7,467 nt of DNA from an uncultured Bacteroidota bacterium (GCA_903835145.1 CAILMA010000227.1:1-7467), one strand, 5' to 3'. Positions 1 through 6,779 are shown, counted from the first letter of the stretch. The notes: generated by a model from the letters alone, not told the origin. Made by a program: numbers and translations.

Positions 1-63
1 GCCCAGTACCGCGCCAGCATCATATATAGCGACAGGGATTTTGAGCGGATGGTGTGGAAGTGA
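1..63 (+). CDS. C-terminal end of an unidentified protein (5' end outside window)
   Basis: An open frame runs from the first base to a TGA at 61-63 and encodes the last 20 residues, AQYRASIIYSDRDFERMVWK. I do not recognise the family from so short a tail. The stretch is charged and aromatic with no membrane segment. A hand count gives 34 G or C in the first 60 bases (57%), like valS and unlike the AT-rich ATPase/HNH module that starts at the next base. That supports a native gene whose end marks the edge of the module. It converges with the HNH gene with no spacer at all. It could be a chance open frame, since only 63 bases are visible. Confidence 0.5.
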   Translation, partial: AQYRASIIYSDRDFERMVWK

Positions 64-77
64 TCAGGTGTAAAATT
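64..77 (+). repeat. Left copy of an imperfect direct repeat flanking the ATPase/HNH module
   Basis: TCAGGTGTAAAATT here matches TCAGGTAAAATT at 2071-2082 apart from a 2-base gap. The copy overlaps the stop codon of the HNH gene, and the other lies in the ATPase leader. They bracket almost exactly the AT-rich module. Chance is a real possibility at this length, and the repeat could only matter if occupied and empty sites were compared. Confidence 0.25.
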
Positions 78-636
78 CCGAGAGGTCGATATTTAATGCA
101 TACTCAATGGCGGTAATAAACTTCAGTTCCAGTAAATGCCTTCTGAAATAACCGCCCCAATCTGGAATCATACTTTCCAAATCTTTCAGACGTTCGATAT
201 GCCTCTTGCGTTCAATAACCAGTTCATAACTGTTTAGTTGTAGAAAATCTATAAATTCTCGGGCTTCTATATCGTCTGCTGAAATCTCTTCGTAAAAAAG
301 GTCGTCCCTATCAAAACGGATTCGTTCTTTAAACGAACGTTGAAAGAACAACGACTTAAAAAAAGCAGCGTTTTTATACCGCTCGTCCTTTTTACGTAAA
401 TTGGCCTTACGAATGACAGCGTAGTAGTTATAGTAGTCGTCTTTGAACTTCAAACTGCTGTTGAAATGTTCAACCTCGACAGAATGATTGCCGCCTATGT
501 ACTCTTCGGTGTACGCACAAAAATTCTTTTGTTCTGCCAGCAACATGACCCTCAATTGGGTATTGTCTCGATTTTTTTGATAAGTCAACCCTTCAGCGAG
601 AATTGACGACGCAGCATTTTTGGATAGAAATTTCAT
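64..636 (-). CDS. HNH-like nuclease, PtuB-type partner of the upstream ATPase
   Basis: A protein of 190 residues if read from the ATG at 634-636. A TTG at 643-645 would add three residues and overlap the ATPase stop as TTGA. I prefer the ATG because it gives the natural start MKFLSK and sits only 5 bases after that stop. The core resembles the HNH of PtuB and retron-associated nucleases: FCAYTE at 39-44, VEHF at 55-58 with putative catalytic His57, YYN with Asn70, and KANLRKK at 77-83 with Asn79. PtuB-type proteins usually carry CxxC in the first motif and CxxCN in the last. Here only Cys40 remains; the others read as Thr43, Ile75 and Ala78, so a zinc knuckle is unlikely. The C-terminal half is helical, charged and unassigned. 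The likely role is DNA or RNA cleavage in phage defence, controlled by the ATPase. Function is inferred from motif and context. Confidence 0.72.
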   Translation of the reverse strand: MKFLSKNAASSILAEGLTYQKNRDNTQLRVMLLAEQKNFCAYTEEYIGGNHSVEVEHFNSSLKFKDDYYNYYAVIRKANLRKKDERYKNAAFFKSLFFQRSFKERIRFDRDDLFYEEISADDIEAREFIDFLQLNSYELVIERKRHIERLKDLESMIPDWGGYFRRHLLELKFITAIEYALNIDLSEFYT

Positions 637-641
637 GCGCG

Positions 642-2057
642 TCAAAAATTGTAGGCTGAACCAATTTCAGTTATCTTATCAACCAATTCCGACTTCGTCT
701 CCTCGTTCGTCGTGTGTCTCAATTGTTTTTTTAATTGCACAAACTTATCCCACTCTTCCAGTCCTTTCTTACCCATAAGATGTGCTACTTCAAAGTCCTT
801 TGTAAGGATGTCATTCGGGTCATCGCCATTAGGGGCTTTACCTTTATGTGCCTTAACCGAACCCGGCTCATCCCATTCCAGTATTATTCGCTCATGAGGT
901 TCGAATTGTGCTGCAATGATAGGGCTGTGAGTGGCAACGAAAAATTGTGTGTTGTATTCGTTATTCCTGTCCACCATCACCTGTTGGTAAGTCTCAATGA
1001 GATCATAAAGAAAATCAGGAAATAAGCTGTTTTCCGGCTCGTCCATCAGCACAATTCCTTGCTTGATTTCCCGATTAAAATACAAGCTATAGATATGGCC
1101 TATCCTGAAAATAAAATTACGGATACCTGTGCTTAGCTGGCTATAATCAACTAATTTTTTACCTTCAATCGTATAAATGTATGCCGCAAGATTGTCTGTA
1201 AGCTGAACTGGATTGCTTGCGCCTTCGGCATCGAAAAAAAGACCTGCTTTCTCTAAAATTCTATTCCATACTTCAGCCAAACGGACTAATATCTTCGGAT
1301 AAACCTCATCAAATTCCTTGATCAGCTCTTTCTTGGTTTTATTAATATTTTCCTCTTTGTTTTCAAATATTTCTCTTTCTGATTCCCGCTGTTTGATTTG
1401 GTAAATCAACTGAGTCCAGAAATCATTCACCGTTTCGTTCGAAACTATGTGATAAAATGGATAATTATTACCTAACTCCAATGCTGCATTTACATTTGAA
1501 TCAGGCACCGTTTGAACTGCCAGATATGAGTTATTAAATCCTTCTGATGGAGAATAAATAAGCAACTCCTTACCGCCTTTTTTATATGGAAATATAAAAT
1601 GAAAATGACTTTTCGCTTGGGTAGAAAGCAGAAAGTCTCCATACCCTTTTTCTGATATGTAGTCATTTAATTCAGCTGGTGACTTACTCCTATCAATAAC
1701 ATCAACAAATTTTTCAAACCAGTTTTCGACTTTTGCTAACTCGCTGTCAAAGTAAAGCTGATCGGTTAAAGAATAATCGTTTGTTCCAAAAAAACCATTG
1801 AAAAGTATAAAATTCCGTTTTCCAATCTCCAATTCGACTGCGAAAGTGAAAGCAATTTCGGAATAATTAGACTCACCTTTAACAAAAGCCTGTCTACAAT
1901 AATTATCTATGAGTATCAAAAGCGTAGATTTCCCCGTCCCATTCGCTCCGATGAAGCAAATTTTATCAAGGGACTCACCGGTACTGGGATTCGTAAAGTC
2001 GATGTATGTATTCTTAAATTGACGGAATCCACTAATCCACAGCCTGCGAATTTTCAT
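642..2057 (-). CDS. ABC-type AAA family ATPase, PtuA-like (Septu/retron-effector class)
   Basis: A 471-residue protein with a split ABC-type ATPase. Visible are Walker A GANGTGKST at 37-45, a signature-like LSTGIRNF at 308-315, Walker B IVLMDEPE at 335-342 with Asp339 and Glu340, and the switch histidine in THSP at 376-379. A long helical, charged insert lies between about 209 and 270. After the ATPase core comes the tail PNGDDPNDILTKDF (409-422), a kind of segment that often follows the core in defence ATPases, and then a short helix. There is no TOPRIM domain, which argues against OLD/Gabija GajA. The HNH gene follows within 5 bases or overlaps, so the two are almost certainly co-translated, as in Septu. 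The expected role is an ATP-responsive sensor that holds the nuclease in check. The start ATG is at 2055-2057; a weak TAATTTTA box (2076-2083) is the only promoter-like element upstream. Membership of Septu is inferred, not proven; the ATPase call itself is firm. Confidence 0.85.
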   Translation of the reverse strand: MKIRRLWISGFRQFKNTYIDFTNPSTGESLDKICFIGANGTGKSTLLILIDNYCRQAFVKGESNYSEIAFTFAVELEIGKRNFILFNGFFGTNDYSLTDQLYFDSELAKVENWFEKFVDVIDRSKSPAELNDYISEKGYGDFLLSTQAKSHFHFIFPYKKGGKELLIYSPSEGFNNSYLAVQTVPDSNVNAALELGNNYPFYHIVSNETVNDFWTQLIYQIKQRESEREIFENKEENINKTKKELIKEFDEVYPKILVRLAEVWNRILEKAGLFFDAEGASNPVQLTDNLAAYIYTIEGKKLVDYSQLSTGIRNFIFRIGHIYSLYFNREIKQGIVLMDEPENSLFPDFLYDLIETYQQVMVDRNNEYNTQFFVATHSPIIAAQFEPHERIILEWDEPGSVKAHKGKAPNGDDPNDILTKDFEVAHLMGKKGLEEWDKFVQLKKQLRHTTNEETKSELVDKITEIGSAYNF

Positions 2058-2070
2058 ACTCTTGTTTTAT

Positions 2071-2082
2071 TCAGGTAAAATT
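2071..2082 (+). repeat. Right copy of an imperfect direct repeat flanking the ATPase/HNH module
   Basis: TCAGGTAAAATT is the partner of the copy at 64-77, which has an extra GT in the middle. It lies 13 bases upstream of the ATPase start codon and overlaps the weak TAATTTTA box there. It may be a remnant of an insertion event or a coincidence in AT-rich DNA. Confidence 0.25.
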
Positions 2083-2150
2083 AAAATAAAGTGCGTAAAT
2101 AAAAGGAAAGTCTGGTTAGGTACATAAAACCAAACCACCCCTTAAAACTC

Positions 2151-2678
2151 CTACTTCATTATCATGCATTTCAGTGAGCTGCCGAGGAAGGTATCGGTGG
2201 AGCGGGTGGCGTTGAGGCGGGCTACGATAACCTGATCAAAGATAATTGTATCACCTTTTTTTACGCGGCCATCCAGGTTCTCAGATATGTCGGTCGGCAG
2301 GGTGTCGTTCATGCAAAATTCAGTGCTGTAATCGGTTATAATACCCATTTCGCCAGCAGAGTCTTCATACAGCTTACGCTCAGCATAAATGAAGTTAAAA
2401 CTGATGATCTTATACTTATTTCCAGAACTATCGTGAGAACGAAGTCCCTGCTTTAAAATATTGTTGAAAGACGCAACACTTATAGGCCCTCCCGCAAAGT
2501 TCTCCTTTCCAAGGTAAACTCCCGGTTTGAACGACTTTTTCTTCGGTGCCGCCTTCTGGCTAGTAGCTTCATCCTTACCGTTTTCGGTCTTAGTTGTGTT
2601 CTTTTGCTGCGCTATTAGGCTCAGGCAAAATAACATACAAAAACAACCTCCTGCAATATGTCCTGCTTTAATAGCCAT
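2151..2678 (-). CDS. Secreted protein with a GldM C-terminal-like domain
   Basis: I chose the ATG at 2676-2678, giving 175 residues. The frame stays open upstream to 2864, but the signal peptide and the promoter at 2701-2732 fix the inner start. Residues 1-23 form a signal peptide (KAG, then hydrophobic CFCMLFCLSLIA) with likely cleavage before QQ. Residues 26-52 are a Lys-rich polar linker. The rest (about 53-175) resembles the last beta-sandwich domain of GldM: GGPIS at 63-67, KIISFNFIY at 90-98, then a KKGDTIIFDQVIVA stretch at 140-153 and a closing strand. GldM is the periplasmic shaft of the T9SS and gliding motor, but it is about 500 residues with a membrane helix. This copy lacks everything except the last domain. 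It may be a periplasmic adaptor or a T9SS-related accessory protein; the role is unknown. The match is from pattern memory, not a search. Confidence 0.68.
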   Translation of the reverse strand: MAIKAGHIAGGCFCMLFCLSLIAQQKNTTKTENGKDEATSQKAAPKKKSFKPGVYLGKENFAGGPISVASFNNILKQGLRSHDSSGNKYKIISFNFIYAERKLYEDSAGEMGIITDYSTEFCMNDTLPTDISENLDGRVKKGDTIIFDQVIVARLNATRSTDTFLGSSLKCMIMK

Positions 2679-2700
2679 TTTAAGTCTGGATTTCGAAAGA

Positions 2701-2732
2701 TAAATATATAAGTATTTGCGGGCTCCTGCAAA
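2701..2732 (-). promoter_or_regulatory. Bacteroidota-type promoter of the GldM-C-like gene
   Basis: Reading the minus strand, TTTG (2729-2732) is followed by exactly 20 bases and then TATATTTA (2701-2708). The Bacteroidota consensus is TTTG or TTG, 19-21 bases, TAnnTTTG, so only the last base differs. Transcription would begin near 2694, giving a leader of roughly 15 bases before the ATG at 2678. This placement is the main reason for rejecting the longer open frame up to 2864. Confidence 0.6.
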
Positions 2733-2892
2733 TTGTAATTTGTTAAAGCTACCGGCACGGTAAAAGCCTGAAAAATTGAGCCCGTGACAATCAGGTGCTT
2801 TGAAAAAATAGATCCTACGATATTGACCCAATCCCGCTTTGTAAATGCGCTGCAAAAACGACAATTGGCAATACCGTAAGATCTATTGCATT

Positions 2893-5520
2893 TTATCCAA
2901 GGCTCTCTTCGAGCGTTTTTATTTTCGCCAATGCATCGGCATGTTTTTTACGTTCATTTTCCAGTACATCAGGTTTGGCATTCTGAACGAACTTTTCGTT
3001 CAGCAGCTTTTTCTCTACACTGGTTACAAAGCCTTTGTAATAAGCCAGGTCTTTCTCCATCTGAGCTTTCTGGCCAGCTGTATCGATTGTTGCGTAAGGT
3101 GCAGCCAGGTATAGCTTATCAGTCTGCACAACCAGTGAAATACTTCCCGCGACTGCCTCCGCAGTAAATGCTATTGTTTCGGCATTGATTTGACGTTGTA
3201 AGATGCTTTTTACCGCCCCGTAAAACGCCTGCTGCTGCGTATCAACGCTTACGTTTATAACGTCTTTAGGCTTCAGCTGGTTCTTAACACGGGTATCTCT
3301 TACCGCAGTTATAAGCTCCTGCAGGAATATACCATTCTTCAACATTTCCGCATCTGGCTCATTGTACACAGGAAGTTGTTTAACAATCAGGTCGTCGCCA
3401 TCGGCTCTATCCCTGAGGATGTGGTAAATCTCTTCTGTAACAAATGGCAGGTAAGGATGCAGCAACTGAAGTAACTGCTCAAAAATACCAATGGTACGCT
3501 CATACACAACAAGCGAAATAGGTTGATCCATACCAGGCTTCACCCACTCCAGGTACCAACTGCAGAAGTCATTCCATATGAGCGAATAGATGGTTTTAAG
3601 GCCTTCGCTCAGCTTGTAATCCTTCATAGCATCAGCTACTTCTGCCGATACCAACGCAAGCTTTGCCTCCATCCAGTTAATGGCAAAAGCTACGTGACTG
3701 TCATCGAGCCCCGAATCAGTTCTCGCCTCCCAGCCCTTTACCAGCCTCATTGCGTTCCACATTTTATTGCAGAAGTTACGCCCTTGCTCCAGTTGACTTT
3801 CATCAAAAAGAAGATCATTACCTGCCGGGGAAGATATCATAACACTGAAACGGGTTGCATCGGCGCCAAAATCATCTATCATTTGCAACAAATCAGGTGA
3901 GTTGCCGAGCTGCTTGCTCATCTTCCTACCCTGCTTATCGCGCACAATACCAGTATAATATACCTCGCTGAATGGTTTCTTGCCAGTAAACTCGTATCCT
4001 GCCATTATCATCCTGGCTACCCAGAAGAAGATAATCTCCGGTGCCGTTACAAGCGTGTGGGTCGGGTAATAATAAGAGAGTTCTTTACTGTCCGGAGTAC
4101 GGTTCCAGTCAAACACTTCCATAGGCCACAACCAGCTGCTGAACCATGTATCAAGCACATCAATATCCTGGCGCAGTTCTGGCTCACTCGCTGCAAGCGC
4201 AGGCTTTTTAGCCTTATAATCTTCGTGAGCTTTTGCGCTATTTTCAGCAACGTAGAGTCCACCTTCCGTATCATACCAAGCCGGAATGCGCTGCCCCCAC
4301 CAAAGCTGCCGGCTAATGCACCAGTCCTTGATGTTGCTCATCCAGTGCCTGTAGAGGTTCTTAAATTTTGCCGGGTGAAAAGCAATTTCATCGCTTTCTA
4401 CAGCCTCAAGCGCTGGCTTTGCCATATCCTGCATTTTGCACCACCATTGCATGGAAAGGCGTGGCTCTATAACCACGTCAGTGCGCTCGCTGAACCCTAC
4501 CTGATTTACATAATCCTCTTCTTTAACAACAATTCCCAATGCACGCAGATCTTCTACTATCTTCTTCCTTACATCGAAGCGATCCATGCCAATATAAAGC
4601 CCTGCGGCCTCACTCATGGTGCCGTCTTCATTCAGGGTATCAATAACAGGGAGATTGTGCTTTAGGCCAAGGTTGTAGTCATTAATGTCATGGGCCGGGG
4701 TTACTTTAAGTGCACCGGTACCAAACTCTTTGTCAATATAGTCATCAAAAATAATAGGCACCCGCCTATTTACCAGCGGTATGATACAATACTTACCTTT
4801 CAAATGCGCATAACGCTCATCATCGGGGTGCACGCATACGGCTGTATCGCCAAGAATGGTCTCTGGCCTTACCGTGGCAATAGTTATGTACTCTTCCTGC
4901 TCACTGTCTATGCGGTACTTTACATATACCAGTTTAGAATTCATTGTTTTGTGGTTCACCTCCTCATCGCTGAGTGCTGTTTTAGCTTTAGGGTCCCAGT
5001 TGATCATTTTTACACCACGGAAAATATAGCCCTTGTTATAGAGCTCAACAAATACGCGCATTACTGCTGCATAGTAGTTGTCGTCCATAGTGAATGCCGT
5101 GCGCTTCCAGTCGAGTGCACAACCCAGTTTTTTCAACTGACTAAGAATGATTCCGCCATATTTTTCTTTCCATTGCCAGGCATAGCCCAGAAACTCGTCG
5201 CGGGATAGCTTGTTTTTGTCAATCCCCTGTTCTTTAAGCATGTTAACCACCTTAGCCTCAGTAGCTATTGAAGCGTGGTCGGTGCCGGGTACCCAGCAAG
5301 TGTTAAACCCCATCATTTTTGCCCTGCGGATAAGGATATCCTGAACACTGTTGTTGAGCACATGCCCCATGTGCAGGATGCCCGTTACATTTGGTGGCGG
5401 CATTACTATGGTATATGGCTCCCTGTCATCGGGTGTGCTGGTGAAATAACCTTTCTGTTCCCAATGGCTGTACCATTTTTCTTCGGACTCTTTATGCTGA
5501 AAATTTTTACTTAATTCCAT
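2893..5520 (-). CDS. valS: Valyl-tRNA synthetase
   Basis: A complete cytoplasmic class I synthetase of 875 residues that charges tRNA-Val. The HIGH motif appears as HMGH at 50-53 after PPPNVTGIL. The CP1 editing domain spans about 190-345, with TVRPETILGDTAV (216-228) and GTGALKVTPAHD (267-278), and clears mischarged threonine. The catalytic core resumes with WCISRQLWWGQRIPAW (400-415) and DVLDTWFSS (454-462). The KMSKS loop reads KMSKQ (533-537), a variant I recall as common in Bacteroidota. The helical anticodon-binding domain is about 610-760, and a Lys/Glu-rich coiled-coil arm at about 815-875 ends the protein, as in bacterial ValRS. The frame is open to 5619, but the ATG at 5518-5520 (MELSKNF) gives the family's normal N-terminus and lies just after an exact TAnnTTTG box. 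No damage is seen. Loss would be lethal, so this is a core chromosomal anchor for the window. Confidence 0.98.
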   Translation of the reverse strand: MELSKNFQHKESEEKWYSHWEQKGYFTSTPDDREPYTIVMPPPNVTGILHMGHVLNNSVQDILIRRAKMMGFNTCWVPGTDHASIATEAKVVNMLKEQGIDKNKLSRDEFLGYAWQWKEKYGGIILSQLKKLGCALDWKRTAFTMDDNYYAAVMRVFVELYNKGYIFRGVKMINWDPKAKTALSDEEVNHKTMNSKLVYVKYRIDSEQEEYITIATVRPETILGDTAVCVHPDDERYAHLKGKYCIIPLVNRRVPIIFDDYIDKEFGTGALKVTPAHDINDYNLGLKHNLPVIDTLNEDGTMSEAAGLYIGMDRFDVRKKIVEDLRALGIVVKEEDYVNQVGFSERTDVVIEPRLSMQWWCKMQDMAKPALEAVESDEIAFHPAKFKNLYRHWMSNIKDWCISRQLWWGQRIPAWYDTEGGLYVAENSAKAHEDYKAKKPALAASEPELRQDIDVLDTWFSSWLWPMEVFDWNRTPDSKELSYYYPTHTLVTAPEIIFFWVARMIMAGYEFTGKKPFSEVYYTGIVRDKQGRKMSKQLGNSPDLLQMIDDFGADATRFSVMISSPAGNDLLFDESQLEQGRNFCNKMWNAMRLVKGWEARTDSGLDDSHVAFAINWMEAKLALVSAEVADAMKDYKLSEGLKTIYSLIWNDFCSWYLEWVKPGMDQPISLVVYERTIGIFEQLLQLLHPYLPFVTEEIYHILRDRADGDDLIVKQLPVYNEPDAEMLKNGIFLQELITAVRDTRVKNQLKPKDVINVSVDTQQQAFYGAVKSILQRQINAETIAFTAEAVAGSISLVVQTDKLYLAAPYATIDTAGQKAQMEKDLAYYKGFVTSVEKKLLNEKFVQNAKPDVLENERKKHADALAKIKTLEESLG

Positions 5521-5533
5521 AATGTTATAAAGG

Positions 5534-5541
5534 CAAATATA
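5534..5541 (-). promoter_or_regulatory. -7 promoter box (TATATTTG) of valS
   Basis: The minus strand reads TATATTTG, an exact match to the Bacteroidota TAnnTTTG element, ending 13 bases before the valS ATG. No good TTG element lies 19-21 bases further upstream, so the call rests on one box. It implies a very short leader of about 6-8 bases. No leader peptide, T-box or riboswitch fold is visible in the 160-base spacer. Confidence 0.45.
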
Positions 5542-5680
5542 AAGACTAATGTAGTAAATAATGGGCTGCGATGGGCAACCGAAGTATTGGGCACTTCCTA
5601 AAAATACGCTCAGAAGCATGTGTTTTGTACATGGCTCGCTGATTGCTCCACCGCCCCTTTTGAGGCTTCAGTATGGGAAT

Positions 5681-6457
5681 TTACTTCCCGTTAAACACCG
5701 GTTTCCTTTTTTCAAGGAAGGCCTGAACCCCTTCTCTAAAATCCTCGCTGGCGCCGGCCTGCATCTGGACGACCTTTTCCTCGTTAAGCTGTTCTTCGAG
5801 TGTATTGCTGTAGGTAACGTTGAGCAGACGTTTTGTGAGGCCTATGCCTTTTGTAGGCATTTGTGCCAGCGTTACAGCAAGTTTTTTGCTCTCTGCTTCA
5901 AATACATCATCGGCGTAAGCTTTGAATATCATGCCCATGGCTACCGCATCGGCAGCAGCCACTTTTTCAGCAGTCATCATGAGTGCTGCGGCCCTTTGCA
6001 TACCCACCAGGCGGGGCAGGAAATAGGTACCCCCACTATCCGGAATCAACCCAATGCGGCTGAAAGCCTGCATAAATGAGGCACTCGTATTGGCTACAAC
6101 AATATCGCATGCCAGTGCAAGATTAGCTCCTGCTCCCGCAGCAACGCCATTTACGGCGGCAATAACAGGCTTTTCCATATTGCGGATGCGAAGGATGGTT
6201 GCATTGTAATGCTCGCGTACCATTCGCTCAAAATCTTCGGGAGAAGGATTCATTGCTTCAGATAGGTCCTGACCTGAGCAGAAACCTTTTCCGGCACCGG
6301 TAATATATACGCAACGCACGGCATCATCGGCAGCGCAGTCGTCCAGCAGTGCCTGGAGCGTGAATGCCATATCCTTGTTGTAGCTATTATATGTTTCAGG
6401 ACGGTTTAGCGTAAGATACCCAACGCCGTTTTCCTTATGCAGAAGTACAGTACTCAT
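5681..6457 (-). CDS. paaG: PaaG-like crotonase-fold isomerase (phenylacetate pathway)
   Basis: A 258-residue crotonase-fold enzyme of normal length, closely resembling PaaG. PaaG converts ring-1,2-epoxyphenylacetyl-CoA to the seven-membered oxepin-CoA in aerobic phenylacetate degradation. The oxyanion-hole segments are GFCSGQDL (58-65) and NGVAAGAGANLAL (103-115). The two glutamates of true enoyl-CoA hydratases are absent: the first position lies in GANLAL, and the second is the Phe of QAF (130-132). Instead there is IPDSGGT (138-144) with Asp140, the acidic residue typical of PaaG. The C-terminus, with DFREGVQAFLEKRKP (239-253), also matches PaaG. No other paa gene is in the window, so a role in another acyl-CoA isomerisation cannot be excluded. 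The start ATG at 6455-6457 gives the expected N-terminus. A spacer of 160 bases separates it from valS, so they are probably not tightly coupled. Confidence 0.85.
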   Translation of the reverse strand: MSTVLLHKENGVGYLTLNRPETYNSYNKDMAFTLQALLDDCAADDAVRCVYITGAGKGFCSGQDLSEAMNPSPEDFERMVREHYNATILRIRNMEKPVIAAVNGVAAGAGANLALACDIVVANTSASFMQAFSRIGLIPDSGGTYFLPRLVGMQRAAALMMTAEKVAAADAVAMGMIFKAYADDVFEAESKKLAVTLAQMPTKGIGLTKRLLNVTYSNTLEEQLNEEKVVQMQAGASEDFREGVQAFLEKRKPVFNGK

Positions 6458-6527
6458 AAAGCAAAAGTAAAAAGTAATAGGAAGAATTTAGCTTATTTTG
6501 AACATAAGCACCCCAAGTTGGAAGAAA

Positions 6528-6779
6528 TTAACTGTTTTTTCCCGGAGTTTCACTGACGACCTCTATCGTCTTGCTGCCCGCTGCGGAAACTGAGGAAGTT
6601 ACCGGTTTGGCAAATTGTCGCAGCGTGTCGGCATTGCTTATAACCGTAATAACGGTTTTATCTGTCTTACCGCGCATTTCATCCCAGTTTATAACCACCA
6701 TTGCAGCCGCAAAAAGGATGGACGCCCAAGCCATGGACTTCCCCCAAAAACGGATACTTGATGTGGTGCTTAAGCGCAT
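6528..6779 (-). CDS. Small single-span membrane protein, hypothetical
   Basis: An 83-residue frame starting MRLSTTSSIRFWGK. A hydrophobic helix follows at about 16-32 (MAWASILFAAAMVVINW), then a polar, Thr/Ser/Val-rich tail. Basic residues Arg2, Arg10 and Lys14 before the helix predict N-in topology, with the roughly 50-residue tail in the periplasm. I recognise no family. It was preferred over the antisense frame at 6571-6822 because it has a sensible membrane segment, shares the direction of paaG and valS, and does not run into the yciH control region. A partial -7 box, TATCTTTA (6797-6804), lies 17 bases before the ATG without a matching upstream element. An inner start at Met16 is possible but would remove the basic lead. 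It ends 70 bases before paaG and might share a transcript with it. Confidence 0.55.
   Translation of the reverse strand: MRLSTTSSIRFWGKSMAWASILFAAAMVVINWDEMRGKTDKTVITVISNADTLRQFAKPVTSSVSAAGSKTIEVVSETPGKNS

Noticed and set aside
642..2057. Reading the ATPase as an OLD-family or Gabija GajA protein.
   Set aside because: No TOPRIM acidic motifs follow the ATPase core, and the protein ends soon after the switch histidine. The neighbour is an HNH-like protein, not a UvrD-like helicase.
2755..2789. Inverted pair CACGG and CCGTG around a 21-base loop upstream of the GldM-like gene.
   Set aside because: A 5-bp stem with a large loop is expected by chance, and it does not fit the promoter placement.
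2881..2896. Possible minus-strand terminator after valS, starting near GCAATA and pairing with TATTGC further downstream (about 2865-2889).
   Set aside because: The stem is only 6 bp of mixed, AT-rich pairs with a 10-base loop, and no T run follows directly.
4057..4665. Long plus-strand frames inside valS, including one of 202 codons.
   Set aside because: They lie wholly antisense to a clear, intact ValRS and show no domain of their own.
5654..5667. Small hairpin GCCCC-TTTT-GAGGC after the paaG stop.
   Set aside because: Five pairs including one G-T wobble and no U tract; too weak to call a terminator.
6462..6469. Exact TACTTTTG box on the minus strand just before paaG.
   Set aside because: It ends only 4 bases before the ATG, so transcription would begin inside the start codon, and no upstream TTG element fits the spacing. 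Leaderless use is possible but unsupported.
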